Assembly (NCBI RefSeq): GCF_003254295.1
Contig: NZ_QKZO01000008.1
Span: 1 to 64,000 of the forward strand
From: Rhodobacter capsulatus
Lineage (GTDB): Bacteria > Pseudomonadota > Alphaproteobacteria > Rhodobacterales > Rhodobacteraceae
Reading direction: 5' to 3'
Length of the DNA: 64,000 bases
Each line of letters opens with the position of its first letter. The first letter of the stretch is position 1. Of this stretch, positions 39,967-48,437 are shown in pieces. Position numbers and translations under genes: made by a program. The notes under the pieces were generated by a model. The model was not told the origin of the DNA, did not search any database, and saw only the letters and a list, made by a program, of their open reading frames with translations.

Positions 39967-40731
39967 ATGACCGGATGCTTGGACGGGCGGGTCGCGCTGG
40001 TGACCGCCGCAGGGTCGGGAATTGGCCGCGCGGGCGCCATCGCGATGGCCGCCGAGGGGGCGCGGCTGGTCGTCACCGATCTCGACGCCAGCCTGGCCGC
40101 CGCCACCGCCGCGGAAATCCGCGCAGCGAGCGGTTTTGCGGAAAGCGCCGCGCTCGATGCGCGCGACGATGCGGCGATCGCGGCGGTGGTGGCGGGGGTG
40201 CTGGCCCGGCACGGGCGGCTTGACGTGCTGCATTCGCATGCCGGGATCCAGATCCCCGGCAAGCTCGAAGAGGTCAGCGCGGCGCAGATGGATCTGGCCT
40301 GGGCGCTGAACGTGCGGGCGCATTTCGTGCTGGCGCAGGCGGTGGTGGCGCCGATGCGGGCGCAAGGCGGGGGATCGGTGATCGTCACCGCCTCGAATTC
40401 CGGCTGCCAATATGATCGCGGCATGATTTCCTATGCCACGACGAAACACGCGGCGGTGGCGATGGTGCGGCAGATGGCGGCGGATTATGCCCGCGAAAAC
40501 ATCCGTTTCAACGCGCTTTGCCCGGGTTTTGTCGACACGCCCTTCAATGCCGGGTTCGAGACCCAGATGGGCGGGCGCGCGGCGCTTGAAGCCTATGTGG
40601 CCGAAACGATCCCGATGGGGCGCTGGGCCAGCACCGCCGAGATCGCCGCGGGCATCGTCTATCTTGCCTCGGATCGCTCTTCCTTCGTCACCGGGCTGGC
40701 GCTGGTGATCGACGGCGGCGAGATCTTGTGA
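39967..40731 (+). CDS. Short-chain dehydrogenase/reductase
   Basis: A 254-residue classical SDR with the cofactor motif TAAGSGIG, catalytic Ser near position 143 and YATTK. An Asp after the second strand (VVTDLD) suggests NAD specificity. It is the last gene of the importer operon, 10 bases after the permease with a TAGGAGACAGG ribosome-binding site, so it probably oxidises the imported compound or a product of it. Confidence 0.9.
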   Translation: MTGCLDGRVALVTAAGSGIGRAGAIAMAAEGARLVVTDLDASLAAATAAEIRAASGFAESAALDARDDAAIAAVVAGVLARHGRLDVLHSHAGIQIPGKLEEVSAAQMDLAWALNVRAHFVLAQAVVAPMRAQGGGSVIVTASNSGCQYDRGMISYATTKHAAVAMVRQMAADYARENIRFNALCPGFVDTPFNAGFETQMGGRAALEAYVAETIPMGRWASTAEIAAGIVYLASDRSSFVTGLALVIDGGEIL

Positions 40732-40756
40732 GGCGCGGGCCGCGCGCCGCCCGCCC

Positions 40757-41716
40757 TCAGGCCTGCGCTTCGCGGCTCGCCCAGCCGAAGCCTGCCGCGC
40801 CGTAGCCGTTGCCGCAATAAAGCATCACCTGTCGGCCATCCGCCAGCCGCAGGACGGTGGGGTAGCATTGCATCTGCCCGTCCCAGTCGCCGGGCGCGGG
40901 CGGGTTGCAAAAGCCGTGCCGGTCGTCCGCGCGCTGCCACTGCGTGCCATCCTCGGATCGGGCATGGCACAGCCGATAAAGCCGCAGGCTCGGGTCCTCC
41001 GGCGCATAGGGGCCGCGGGCGCTGAACCACATCTCCAGCCCGTCCGGCCCTTCCAGAACGGTCGGCCGCGCCAGCCCCGCCTCGCCCGGGCCGCGCGCGA
41101 TCGCCGGGGCCGGATCCACCGTCCAGGCGATCCCGTCCGCCGAGCGCGCCGAGCGGATGCAATAGCGCGCGTCCGGGTTCGGCCGCACCTCGGGACGCCA
41201 TTCGGTGAAGGCGGTGAACCACATCCGCCAGTCGCCCCCCGCCAGCCGCCGCAGGCAGGGCATCGAGACCGGATAGCCGCCGTTCTCGGCCGGGCCGAGC
41301 AGCGGGCGCGGCGGCGTGAAGGTGGTGCCGCCATCGCGGCTGGTCATCACCTCGATCCCGGCATCGTAAAGGCGCCCGCGCAGCGTGACCGAGGAGGTGG
41401 CCAGCAGCAGCACCTCGCCGTCCCAAAACGCATCGCAGGGGCCGATCCCCGCCAGCCCGGCCTCGGCGATCGCCTGCAGCGCCACGGGTTCGATCCGCGG
41501 CGGCCGCACGATCTTCATGCCCTGCGCCGGGTCGCAGTCCATCACCTGCAGGACCGAGACATTCGCGGCATTGCGGCAGGCGGCGGCGATGCGCAAAAGC
41601 CCGTCCGGCAGCTGCCAGGCCGTCGGACATTGCAACAGCCGGACCCCGTCAAGATCCGCGGGGGCGAGAATGCGGCCCTGACGCCGCCAGAGCGAAGACA
41701 TCTGCCGCGCCATCAT
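40757..41716 (-). CDS. Five-bladed beta-propeller, glycosidase-like protein
   Basis: A 319-residue protein with repeated beta-propeller elements: RIAAACRNAANVSVLQVMDC, MTSRDGGTTFTPPRPLLGP, MWFTAFTEW, RSARSADGIAW, MWFSARGPY and MLYCGNGYGAAGF. This pattern (DGxxF/W and MWF/Y blades) is that of GH43/GH130-type folds, but no catalytic residues could be confirmed. The ATG overlaps the stop of the glycosyltransferase gene (ATGA). It probably binds or trims the glycan made by this cluster. Confidence 0.7.
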   Translation of the reverse strand: MMARQMSSLWRRQGRILAPADLDGVRLLQCPTAWQLPDGLLRIAAACRNAANVSVLQVMDCDPAQGMKIVRPPRIEPVALQAIAEAGLAGIGPCDAFWDGEVLLLATSSVTLRGRLYDAGIEVMTSRDGGTTFTPPRPLLGPAENGGYPVSMPCLRRLAGGDWRMWFTAFTEWRPEVRPNPDARYCIRSARSADGIAWTVDPAPAIARGPGEAGLARPTVLEGPDGLEMWFSARGPYAPEDPSLRLYRLCHARSEDGTQWQRADDRHGFCNPPAPGDWDGQMQCYPTVLRLADGRQVMLYCGNGYGAAGFGWASREAQA

Positions 41717-42621
41717 GACGCCCGAAAGTCGGCAAGGCGGCGCACGATGCCCGCGCCGCGCAGCGCGTCCAGCTGCGCCTCCGCGGGAAACTGGCGGTGA
41801 TATTCCTGCAAGATCGCCGCCTCGCTTTCGGTGTCGCCGGGCTGCGCAAGGCCCGCCCAGCGCGACCATTGCCAGCCCTTCGGCGCCTGCGGGTGGCGGC
41901 GCAAAAGCGCCTCGGTCTCGGCGGTGAACCGCGCCTTGCGCAGAAAACGGCCCGGCGTGGTGAACCAGAAATGCACCAGCAGCAGCCCATCGGCCACGGG
42001 CGCCGCAAGCCGCTTGCCCGCGCCATCCAGCGTGCCGTGCCCGCCCGTCAGATAGGCCGCAACCTGATCGGCGCGGGCGATCACCTTCGGGCCGACCGCG
42101 GTCAGGATCAGCGGCAGGCTGTCATCGGTGGCATATTGCGTCCCCGAGGTCTCGACCGGCTGCGCCACGATCTCGAAGGCGGCAAGGGCGGCTTGCGTCT
42201 GCGGGATCGGCGGCACCGGCTGCCCGGCGGCGAAGATCACGTTGCGCCGCGCGATCCGGAACGAGGCCTCGGGCCCCAGCGCCGCAAGGCAGGCCCCAAG
42301 ATCGCCCGCCGGATACAGGAATTCATCCGCATCCATCCGGATCACCCAATCCGGGGCAAAGTGCTCGCGGGCGGCCTGCAGCGTCCAGCGCCCGACCTCG
42401 GCGGTGTGCACGCCGCGGGCATCGATCAGCGCGTCCCTTTCGAACTTGCGGATCACGAAGCGGTTGTCGTCGCGGTAGCGTTGCAAGATCTCGGAGGTGC
42501 CGTCGACCGAGGCCATGTCCGCGATCACGAACCCGTCCACGCCCAGCGCCAGATGATAGGCGATGTGCTGTTCGATCAGCTCGACTTCGTTGCCGACCTG
42601 GATATTGGCCACGACGGTCAT
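41713..42621 (-). CDS. Glycosyltransferase family 2 protein
   Basis: A 302-residue protein with the N-terminal motif IQVGNEVELIEQHIAYHLAL and the DxD-type site WVIRMDADEFLYP, as in family 2/92-type glycosyltransferases. It has no membrane segment. The ATG overlaps the stop of the preceding sulfotransferase-like gene (ATGA), so they are one translation unit. The sugar donor is unknown. Confidence 0.83.
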   Translation of the reverse strand: MTVVANIQVGNEVELIEQHIAYHLALGVDGFVIADMASVDGTSEILQRYRDDNRFVIRKFERDALIDARGVHTAEVGRWTLQAAREHFAPDWVIRMDADEFLYPAGDLGACLAALGPEASFRIARRNVIFAAGQPVPPIPQTQAALAAFEIVAQPVETSGTQYATDDSLPLILTAVGPKVIARADQVAAYLTGGHGTLDGAGKRLAAPVADGLLLVHFWFTTPGRFLRKARFTAETEALLRRHPQAPKGWQWSRWAGLAQPGDTESEAAILQEYHRQFPAEAQLDALRGAGIVRRLADFRAS

Positions 42622-43604
42622 GCAAAGTCCTTCCCCGGGGGCACCATGTCAAGCGCATAGCCCTCGGCCTGATAAAGCGGCCGCAGCCCGAAGGCATCCA
42701 GGCAGAAGGCGAAGGCCTCCTGCTGCCAGGGGGCCCAGTCGGCAAACAGCGCGGCCGGGTCGGTCGGACGGGGCCGGGCGTTGTGCACATTGCGTCCGGG
42801 ATCGGCGAAGACCTGATCCAGATAGGCCTCGGGGCAGTCGATGGCGCCCTCGCCGAGCCGCACCAGCAGATCGCGAAAGACGGCCGGATCGCGGGTGACA
42901 TCCTCTTGCCGGATTGATCCGGCATAGCTTGTCAGTCCCCGGTCCAGCAGCCGGTCGCGGGCGGCAAAATCCGCGGCAAGCCCCTTGAGCGTGGCGCAGG
43001 CGCCGAAAAAGGCCAGAACCTCGGGGTCGCCGGGATAGATCCGGTGCCGCGCCGCGATCCGCTCGAAGCTGTCCAGCCCGGTCTCGACGATGCGCCGGGT
43101 GATCCACTGCAATTCGTTCAGATCAAGCCGGAAGGTCAGCTCGAACTGGCCCGCCCCCGAATTGACCAGATTGACCGGGTGCCGGATCAGGTTGACGATC
43201 CGCAGCCGTCGGTCCGGCGGGGCCAGATCCGGCCCGATCTCTGGCAGATCGCGCAGCCGGAACGTGTGGACCGACCCGATCAGCCGGGCGTCGGACTGCG
43301 CCTCCAGCGGGCGGTAAAGATCGGCGGGCCGGGTGGTGCCGCGCGCGCCATAGCCCGCGCGGAACTGCGCGATCATCGCGAAGATGCGGGCAAAATCCTG
43401 CCGCGCCAGCAGGTCCGAGACGTCGTAGGGTTCGGTCTGATCCGCGGGCAGGGCAGCGCTGGAATGCAGGCAGGCGATCTGCGGATGACGGTTCAGGTTA
43501 TGGGCGAGCCAGTGGCTTGCGCTCCAGCCGTGGCTGGTCACGATGAACCAGGCGGGCGCGGGTCGTCCGGGGGCCTGCGTGCTGGCCGTGTCCTTCGGGG
43601 TCAT
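42618..43604 (-). CDS. Sulfotransferase-like protein 1
   Basis: A 328-residue protein that starts after a Pro-rich leader with WFIVTSHGWSASHWLAHNLN, a P-loop-like PAPS-binding region, and has NLIRHPVNLVNSGAGQFEL for the 3'-phosphate loop. This matches the sulfotransferase fold. The start at 43604 lies four bases after the stop of the neighbouring sulfotransferase-like gene. The acceptor is probably a cell-surface glycan. Confidence 0.75.
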   Translation of the reverse strand: MTPKDTASTQAPGRPAPAWFIVTSHGWSASHWLAHNLNRHPQIACLHSSAALPADQTEPYDVSDLLARQDFARIFAMIAQFRAGYGARGTTRPADLYRPLEAQSDARLIGSVHTFRLRDLPEIGPDLAPPDRRLRIVNLIRHPVNLVNSGAGQFELTFRLDLNELQWITRRIVETGLDSFERIAARHRIYPGDPEVLAFFGACATLKGLAADFAARDRLLDRGLTSYAGSIRQEDVTRDPAVFRDLLVRLGEGAIDCPEAYLDQVFADPGRNVHNARPRPTDPAALFADWAPWQQEAFAFCLDAFGLRPLYQAEGYALDMVPPGKDFA

Positions 43605-43608
43605 CGCA

Positions 43609-44268
43609 TCATCCGGTCTGCGGCACGGCGCGCGGGGCCTTGCCCCGGCCGGGATTTTCATGCGGGAACGGCAGATCCGGCACCGGTTTGTCCAGAAACC
43701 GGCACAGCGAGGTCCAGTCCCGTTCCTCGGTCAGGTTGAAGGCGTGAAAATTCGCGCAGCCGTCGAAATGCGCCAGAATGGCGGCGTTCAGATCGTGGTA
43801 GTAGCGCAGCAGCGCGTCTTTCTGCGCCAGCGGGTCGGTGATGCCCCAGACCCGGCTGATGGTCATCGTCGCGCCATATCCCCCCGCCGCATGCAGCGTC
43901 TCGAGCGGGGCGGCCGTGTTGCCCCCCGCCTTCTCCAGCTGGTTCATCAGAGAGGTGTACCACGGCTCCGGCGCGCGCAGCGTCAGCACGAACCGCGCCT
44001 CGGGATAGCGGCGCGAGAGCCACAGATAAAGGTCGGTCCCGCCGAAGGGCATGTCGGCGAAAGCGTCGAAATGGCGGATCACCCGGGCGATCTCGTCGGT
44101 GTCGCCCAGCACCTGCAGCGCCATCAGGAAGTTGCTGTGATTGTTGCCCGAGGCGCCGCGGCAGACCTTGTAGCCCAGCTGTTGCAGCGCGGTTTCCAGC
44201 GAGGTGGTGCCGGTCTTCGGAAAGCCGAGGCAGAACACCTTGCCGCGGCCCGTGGTCTCGTCGCTCAT
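43609..44268 (-). CDS. Sulfotransferase-like protein 2
   Basis: A 219-residue protein with a clear 5'-phosphosulfate-binding loop (KVFCLGFPKTGTTSLETAL), a later RFVLTLRAPEPWYTSLMNQL block for the 3'-phosphate, and a C-terminal region around WTSLCRFLDKPVPDLPFPHE. The fold is that of the short bacterial sulfotransferases. The gene overlaps the methyltransferase stop (ATGA). Confidence 0.85.
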   Translation of the reverse strand: MSDETTGRGKVFCLGFPKTGTTSLETALQQLGYKVCRGASGNNHSNFLMALQVLGDTDEIARVIRHFDAFADMPFGGTDLYLWLSRRYPEARFVLTLRAPEPWYTSLMNQLEKAGGNTAAPLETLHAAGGYGATMTISRVWGITDPLAQKDALLRYYHDLNAAILAHFDGCANFHAFNLTEERDWTSLCRFLDKPVPDLPFPHENPGRGKAPRAVPQTG

Positions 44269-45176
44269 CCCTCTGCCCCGGTTTCGCGGTGTTGCCGCAT
44301 CGCCGCGAAGCGGCTGCGGATCGTGCCGCCGCGCAGCCCCTCGTGCGGCAGGTCGAGATCGACCGCGGGCGGCGCCGCCCCGACCCGGAAGTCGAGACAA
44401 TAATAGGCGTTGCCCAGATGCCATTCGAGCCGGACCTCTTGCGCCACGGCGGGAAGCGCCTGCAGCGGCGGCGCGCAGGCCATCAGCGGATTGTCGTTCA
44501 GCACCATCTGCCCGGTCAGCGTCTGCTGCAGCCAGGGCGCATAGCCCTCGTCGGCGATGACGATGCGCCCGCCGGGGCGGGTCACGCGGGTCATCTCGGC
44601 GATCGCCCGCACCGGGTCGCCGAACTGGTTGAAGCCGCCGGTGCTCAGCACCGCATCGAAGCTTTGATCCGGGAAGGGCAGATAAAGCGCATTCGCCCCG
44701 CACCAGATCGTGCGGCAGCCGGTGTCCGTGGCAAACCGGCCCGCGCCATGCGCCAGCAGCTCCAGCGAAATGTCGGTGCTGCACAAGACGCCGCGCGGCA
44801 GCCGTTCCTGCAGCAGCCGCGTATTCGCCCCGCCGCCACAGGCATTGTCGAGCACCACCGCATCCGGCGCCAGATCGAGCTTGTCGATGGCCTTGCGGCG
44901 CAGCGCCTCCTCGTCGCCGCCGAAGGCGCGGAAGGTCCAGCGCAGAAAGGCTTCCTCGACCGCGGGCAGGGGCCGGTCGAATTGCGGCGGCGCCGGGTCT
45001 GTCGGCTGCGGCCGCGGGTGCACAAGATCGGCAAGCCCCGCGCGGATCGGATACACGGTTCCGCTGTCCGCTGCGATCAGCGAAACGCCGTCGGCGCCGG
45101 GCTGCAGGGGCGCAAGCGCGACCGGATCGACGAAGGCGGGCGGCATCACGTTGTCACCGGGGTCGCTTGGGGCCAT
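44265..45176 (-). CDS. Class I SAM-dependent methyltransferase
   Basis: A 303-residue protein with an N-terminal Trm112-like segment (IAADSGTVYPIRAGLADLV) and a class I methyltransferase core (VVLDNACGGGANTRLLQERL, then FDAVLSTGGFNQF and RVTRPGGRIVIADEGYAPWL). CGGAGAAGCGTCC supports the ATG at 45176. It probably methylates a sugar or lipid intermediate of the cluster. Confidence 0.83.
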   Translation of the reverse strand: MAPSDPGDNVMPPAFVDPVALAPLQPGADGVSLIAADSGTVYPIRAGLADLVHPRPQPTDPAPPQFDRPLPAVEEAFLRWTFRAFGGDEEALRRKAIDKLDLAPDAVVLDNACGGGANTRLLQERLPRGVLCSTDISLELLAHGAGRFATDTGCRTIWCGANALYLPFPDQSFDAVLSTGGFNQFGDPVRAIAEMTRVTRPGGRIVIADEGYAPWLQQTLTGQMVLNDNPLMACAPPLQALPAVAQEVRLEWHLGNAYYCLDFRVGAAPPAVDLDLPHEGLRGGTIRSRFAAMRQHRETGAEG

Positions 45177-45227
45177 GGACGCTTCTCCGTTCGGGGATTT
45201 TCGGGGGGGGCACACGGATCGGAAGGG

Positions 45228-45878
45228 TCAGCCTTCCACGATGTCTGCACGCAACTCCGCCACGGTCCGTTCGAACAGGGCGGGCAGAAAACAGGGATGT
45301 TTTCCTGTATAGGGGGGCAGGAAATTCAGATCAATGCCCGCGCGCGAAAACACCGCGCGATCGTAAAGCGCGGTGCCGCCCGGCGCGTTGAGGTAGCGGG
45401 TTCCGCCCTGCCTGCGCACGATGTCAAGGATGCGCTCTTGCGCGTTCAGCCCCGCGGGCAGGTCAAGGTCGCTGCCGCGGCAGATCCGGCAGCCGAAATC
45501 GAGCGCCTCGGCGACGATCCGCAGCGAGCGTTCAAGATAGGGGACAAGCGGTCCCTCGGGGGTCTGCAGCAGATCCAGAACCTGTCGGCGCAAGGGCGTG
45601 TCGGCGGGCAGCGGCCCGGGCAGCTTGCGGCATTGCGGCCAGAGCCGGCTGGCCGCATCGGGGGCAAGGCGCATCGCGTCGATCAGGCTGTCGCGCGGGG
45701 CGGGGTCGAGCGGCAGGGTGATCCAGCGGCCCGCACCGGGAAGCGCGCAGCGATGCACCCGGCCGCGGCGCGGAAACTGCACGCAATCCAGAATGACAAA
45801 GACATCCGCCGCCGCCAGCAGCCGGTAATAGCCGCCATAGGGAAAGAAATAGGGCTGCATCACCGCGATCGTCGTCAT
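45228..45878 (-). CDS. WbqC family protein
   Basis: A 216-residue protein with the WbqC signature (MQPYFFPYGGYYRLLAAADV, then FVILDCVQFPRRGRVHRC). WbqC-like proteins occur in O-antigen and capsule gene clusters; their reaction is not established. It lies between the acyltransferase and methyltransferase genes on the same strand. Confidence 0.88.
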   Translation of the reverse strand: MTTIAVMQPYFFPYGGYYRLLAAADVFVILDCVQFPRRGRVHRCALPGAGRWITLPLDPAPRDSLIDAMRLAPDAASRLWPQCRKLPGPLPADTPLRRQVLDLLQTPEGPLVPYLERSLRIVAEALDFGCRICRGSDLDLPAGLNAQERILDIVRRQGGTRYLNAPGGTALYDRAVFSRAGIDLNFLPPYTGKHPCFLPALFERTVAELRADIVEG

Positions 45879-45897
45879 GGTGAAGCGCCCCTCCCGC

Positions 45898-46566
45898 CTA
45901 GCCCAGCAGCCGCCGCGCGAACCGCCGCGCCCCGTTGGGCAGGACGCGCGTCCCGCGCGAGATCGCCAGCGCGCCATCGGGGATGGTCTCGGTCACCGCG
46001 GTGCCCGCGCCGATGATGCAGCCCGATCCGACGCTCAGATTGTCGGCCAGCCCCGTTTGCCCGCCGAAAAAGGTGCAGTCACCCACCCGCGCATTGCCCG
46101 CGATGCCGCAAAAAGAGGCGAAGAAACAGAAATCCCCGATCTGCGCATGATGGCCGATATGGACCTTGCTCCACAGGATCGATCCGGTGCCAAGCTTCGC
46201 ATAGGGCTGGACGGTGCATTCCTCGAGGATCACCGAATTCTCGCCGATCTTGGCGCCGCTCACATGCGAGGAGGGGTGGATGTAGCTGGCGAAGCTGTAA
46301 CCCCGTTCTTTCGCCTCGAAATGGCGGTCCCGGCGAAACGTGTTGTTGCCACGATAGCTGACAGGCCCGAGTATGCGAATCTTCCCGGGGGGGAAAAGGG
46401 TGCTGGCGTCGTCCCATGCCGCGACGGGCAGGCCCTTGAACTCTCCCGAGGGCGGCAGATAGGTGCGGTCGACGGTGAAGCCCACCAGATTGAGATGCGG
46501 ATCTTGCTGAACGTAATGTGCCATGACCTCGGCGATCTGGCCGACACCGAACAGAATGATGTCCAA
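45898..46566 (-). CDS. Sugar O/N-acyltransferase, left-handed beta-helix (PglD-like)
   Basis: A 222-residue protein with an N-terminal Rossmann-like segment (DIILFGVGQIAEVMAHYV) and a C-terminal left-handed beta-helix of hexapeptide repeats (IGENSVILEECTVQPYAKLG, then VHIGHHAQIGDFCFF). There is no ATG at the expected place; TTG at 46566 follows GAGGGGAG at good distance and is taken as start. It faces the DegT gene with only 15 bases between the two start codons. It probably acylates an amino sugar made by the DegT enzyme. Confidence 0.82.
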   Translation of the reverse strand: MDIILFGVGQIAEVMAHYVQQDPHLNLVGFTVDRTYLPPSGEFKGLPVAAWDDASTLFPPGKIRILGPVSYRGNNTFRRDRHFEAKERGYSFASYIHPSSHVSGAKIGENSVILEECTVQPYAKLGTGSILWSKVHIGHHAQIGDFCFFASFCGIAGNARVGDCTFFGGQTGLADNLSVGSGCIIGAGTAVTETIPDGALAISRGTRVLPNGARRFARRLLG

Positions 46567-46581
46567 TCCAAGGCTCCCCTC

Positions 46582-47721
46582 ATGCTGACCCCGACACCGC
46601 CCGGCCCGCCGCCGCCCGACAACAGGCCGCGGCTTCCGGTTGCCCGGCCGACCCTGCCGCGGACAGAAACCCTTGTGCCATATCTGCGCCAGATCGACGA
46701 GAGCAGAATTTACTCCAATCACGGCCCGCTGGTGGCGCAGCTCGAAGCCCGGATGGCGGCGCGGCTGGGGCTGGGCCGGACCGGGGTGATTTCCTGCAGC
46801 ACCGGCACGATGGCGCTGGTCGCCGCGATCCGGGCGGCGCGCGGCCTGTCGCGCTCGCGCGGCGGCCTGTGCCTGCTGCCCGCCTATACTTTCGTCGCGA
46901 CGGCGGGGGCGGCGCTGTCTTGCGGCTACGACTGCCATCTGGTCGATATCGACCCCGCCAGCTGGGCGATGGAGCCCGCGGCGCTGCGCCGTCATCCGCG
47001 GCTGGCCGAGGTCGGGCTGGTGCTGCCGGTGGCGCCCTATGGCCGCGGGATCGACCTGCAGGGCTGGCAGGATTTCCAGGACGAGACCGGGATCGCGGTG
47101 GTGATCGACGCGGCGGCCTGTCTGGACGGGCTGATGGCGCCCGGGAGGGATCTGCCGCGCTCGATCCCGCTGGCCGTGAGCCTGCATGCCACCAAAAGCT
47201 TCGGCTGCGGCGAGGGCGGGCTGGTGCTGTCGCGCGACACCCTTTTGCTGCAGGAGGCCTACAAGGGTCTCAACAACGGCTTTTATCTGTCGCGCGAGGC
47301 GCAGGTCGTCGGGCTGAACGGCAAGATGAGCGAATATGCGGCGGCGGTGGCGCTGGCCGAGCTGGACGGTTTCGCGCAAAAGCGCGCGCAATGGGAGAGG
47401 GTCGCGGCCAGCTATGCGCGGGCCGGGGCGGAGGCGGGCGTGCGGCTTTGGACGGCGCCCGAGGTCTCGGCCTGTTATGCGCTGATCGAGGCGCGCGATG
47501 CCGGGCAGGCGGCGGCGATGGCAGGGCGGCTGCATGCGGCGGGGATCGACTTTCGCGCCTGGTATGGCGCCGGGCTTCCGGCGCATCCGGCCTATGCCGG
47601 GCTTTCGCGCGATGCGCTGCCGGTCAGCGCCGATGTGGCGGCGCGGCTGATCGGGCTGCCCTGTTTCACCGATCTGGCCGAGGCCGATATCGCCCGGGTC
47701 GTGGCGGTTCTGGCCGCCTGA
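46582..47721 (+). CDS. DegT/DnrJ/EryC1-type sugar aminotransferase
   Basis: A 379-residue PLP enzyme. The PLP Lys is in SLHATKSFGCGEGG, the Asp in VVIDAAACLDG; the N-terminal region has SNHGPLVAQLE. Such enzymes aminate keto sugars in surface-glycan synthesis. It is the only plus-strand gene of the cluster and starts 15 bases from the acyltransferase start. Confidence 0.88.
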   Translation: MLTPTPPGPPPPDNRPRLPVARPTLPRTETLVPYLRQIDESRIYSNHGPLVAQLEARMAARLGLGRTGVISCSTGTMALVAAIRAARGLSRSRGGLCLLPAYTFVATAGAALSCGYDCHLVDIDPASWAMEPAALRRHPRLAEVGLVLPVAPYGRGIDLQGWQDFQDETGIAVVIDAAACLDGLMAPGRDLPRSIPLAVSLHATKSFGCGEGGLVLSRDTLLLQEAYKGLNNGFYLSREAQVVGLNGKMSEYAAAVALAELDGFAQKRAQWERVAASYARAGAEAGVRLWTAPEVSACYALIEARDAGQAAAMAGRLHAAGIDFRAWYGAGLPAHPAYAGLSRDALPVSADVAARLIGLPCFTDLAEADIARVVAVLAA

Positions 47722-47744
47722 GCCGCCGCGTCGGAGCGCGCCCG

Positions 47745-48437
47745 CTAGAGCGGGCCTTCCGCCAGCCGGTAGCCGACGCCCGGTTCGGTCAGGATCAGCC
47801 CCGGCGCGGCGGGGTCGGGCTCGATCTTGCCGCGCAGCTGGCCGATGAAGACGCGCAGATATTGCGTGTCGTCGTGATGCGCCGGGCCCCAGACCGCGGT
47901 CAGGATCTGCCGATGCGTGACGACGCGGCCCAGATTGCGGACAAGAACCGCCAGCAGATCGAATTCCTTCGGCGTCAGCCGCACCGGCTGGCCGTCCTTT
48001 TGTACCAGCCGCTTGTCAAGATCGACGCTGAGCGCCCCCAGAACAAGCCGCGTCGTTTCCCCCTTTGCCCGCGTCGCATGGCGGGCGGCGGCCCGCAGGC
48101 GGGCCTGCAACTCGCCGATGCCGAAGGGTTTTTCCAGATAGTCATCGGCGCCCAGATCCAGCGCCTCGACCTTTTCCGCCTCGCGGTCGCGCGCCGAAAG
48201 CACGATCACCGGCACCGCGCTGAAGGCCCGCACCGCCCGCAGAACCTCCTTGCCATCGCGGTCGGGCAGGCCCAGATCCAGCAAGATCGCCTCGGGCGCG
48301 ATGCTGGCGGCCAGCCGGATCGCCTCCTGTCCGGTCATCGCCGCGACGATCTCGTAGCCCGCCGATTCCAGCGCGATCCGCAGCATGGTCTGGATCTGGT
48401 CATCGTCATCGACAACAAGCAAACGGCGCATCCTCAT
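47745..48437 (-). CDS. kdpE: Response regulator of the Kdp system
   Basis: A 230-residue OmpR-type regulator with receiver acidic pair VVDDDDQ, phospho-Asp in ILLDLGLPD and Lys of PFGIGEL, and a winged-helix output domain (LTPKEFDLLAVLVRNLGRVV). Its ATG overlaps the kdpD stop. It activates kdp transcription at low potassium or high osmolarity in known systems. Confidence 0.95.
   Translation of the reverse strand: MRMRRLLVVDDDDQIQTMLRIALESAGYEIVAAMTGQEAIRLAASIAPEAILLDLGLPDRDGKEVLRAVRAFSAVPVIVLSARDREAEKVEALDLGADDYLEKPFGIGELQARLRAAARHATRAKGETTRLVLGALSVDLDKRLVQKDGQPVRLTPKEFDLLAVLVRNLGRVVTHRQILTAVWGPAHHDDTQYLRVFIGQLRGKIEPDPAAPGLILTEPGVGYRLAEGPL

Noticed and set aside
45898-47586. A 562-codon fusion including the acyltransferase
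   Set aside because: The first 340 codons are antisense to the DegT gene; the real protein starts at TTG 46566.
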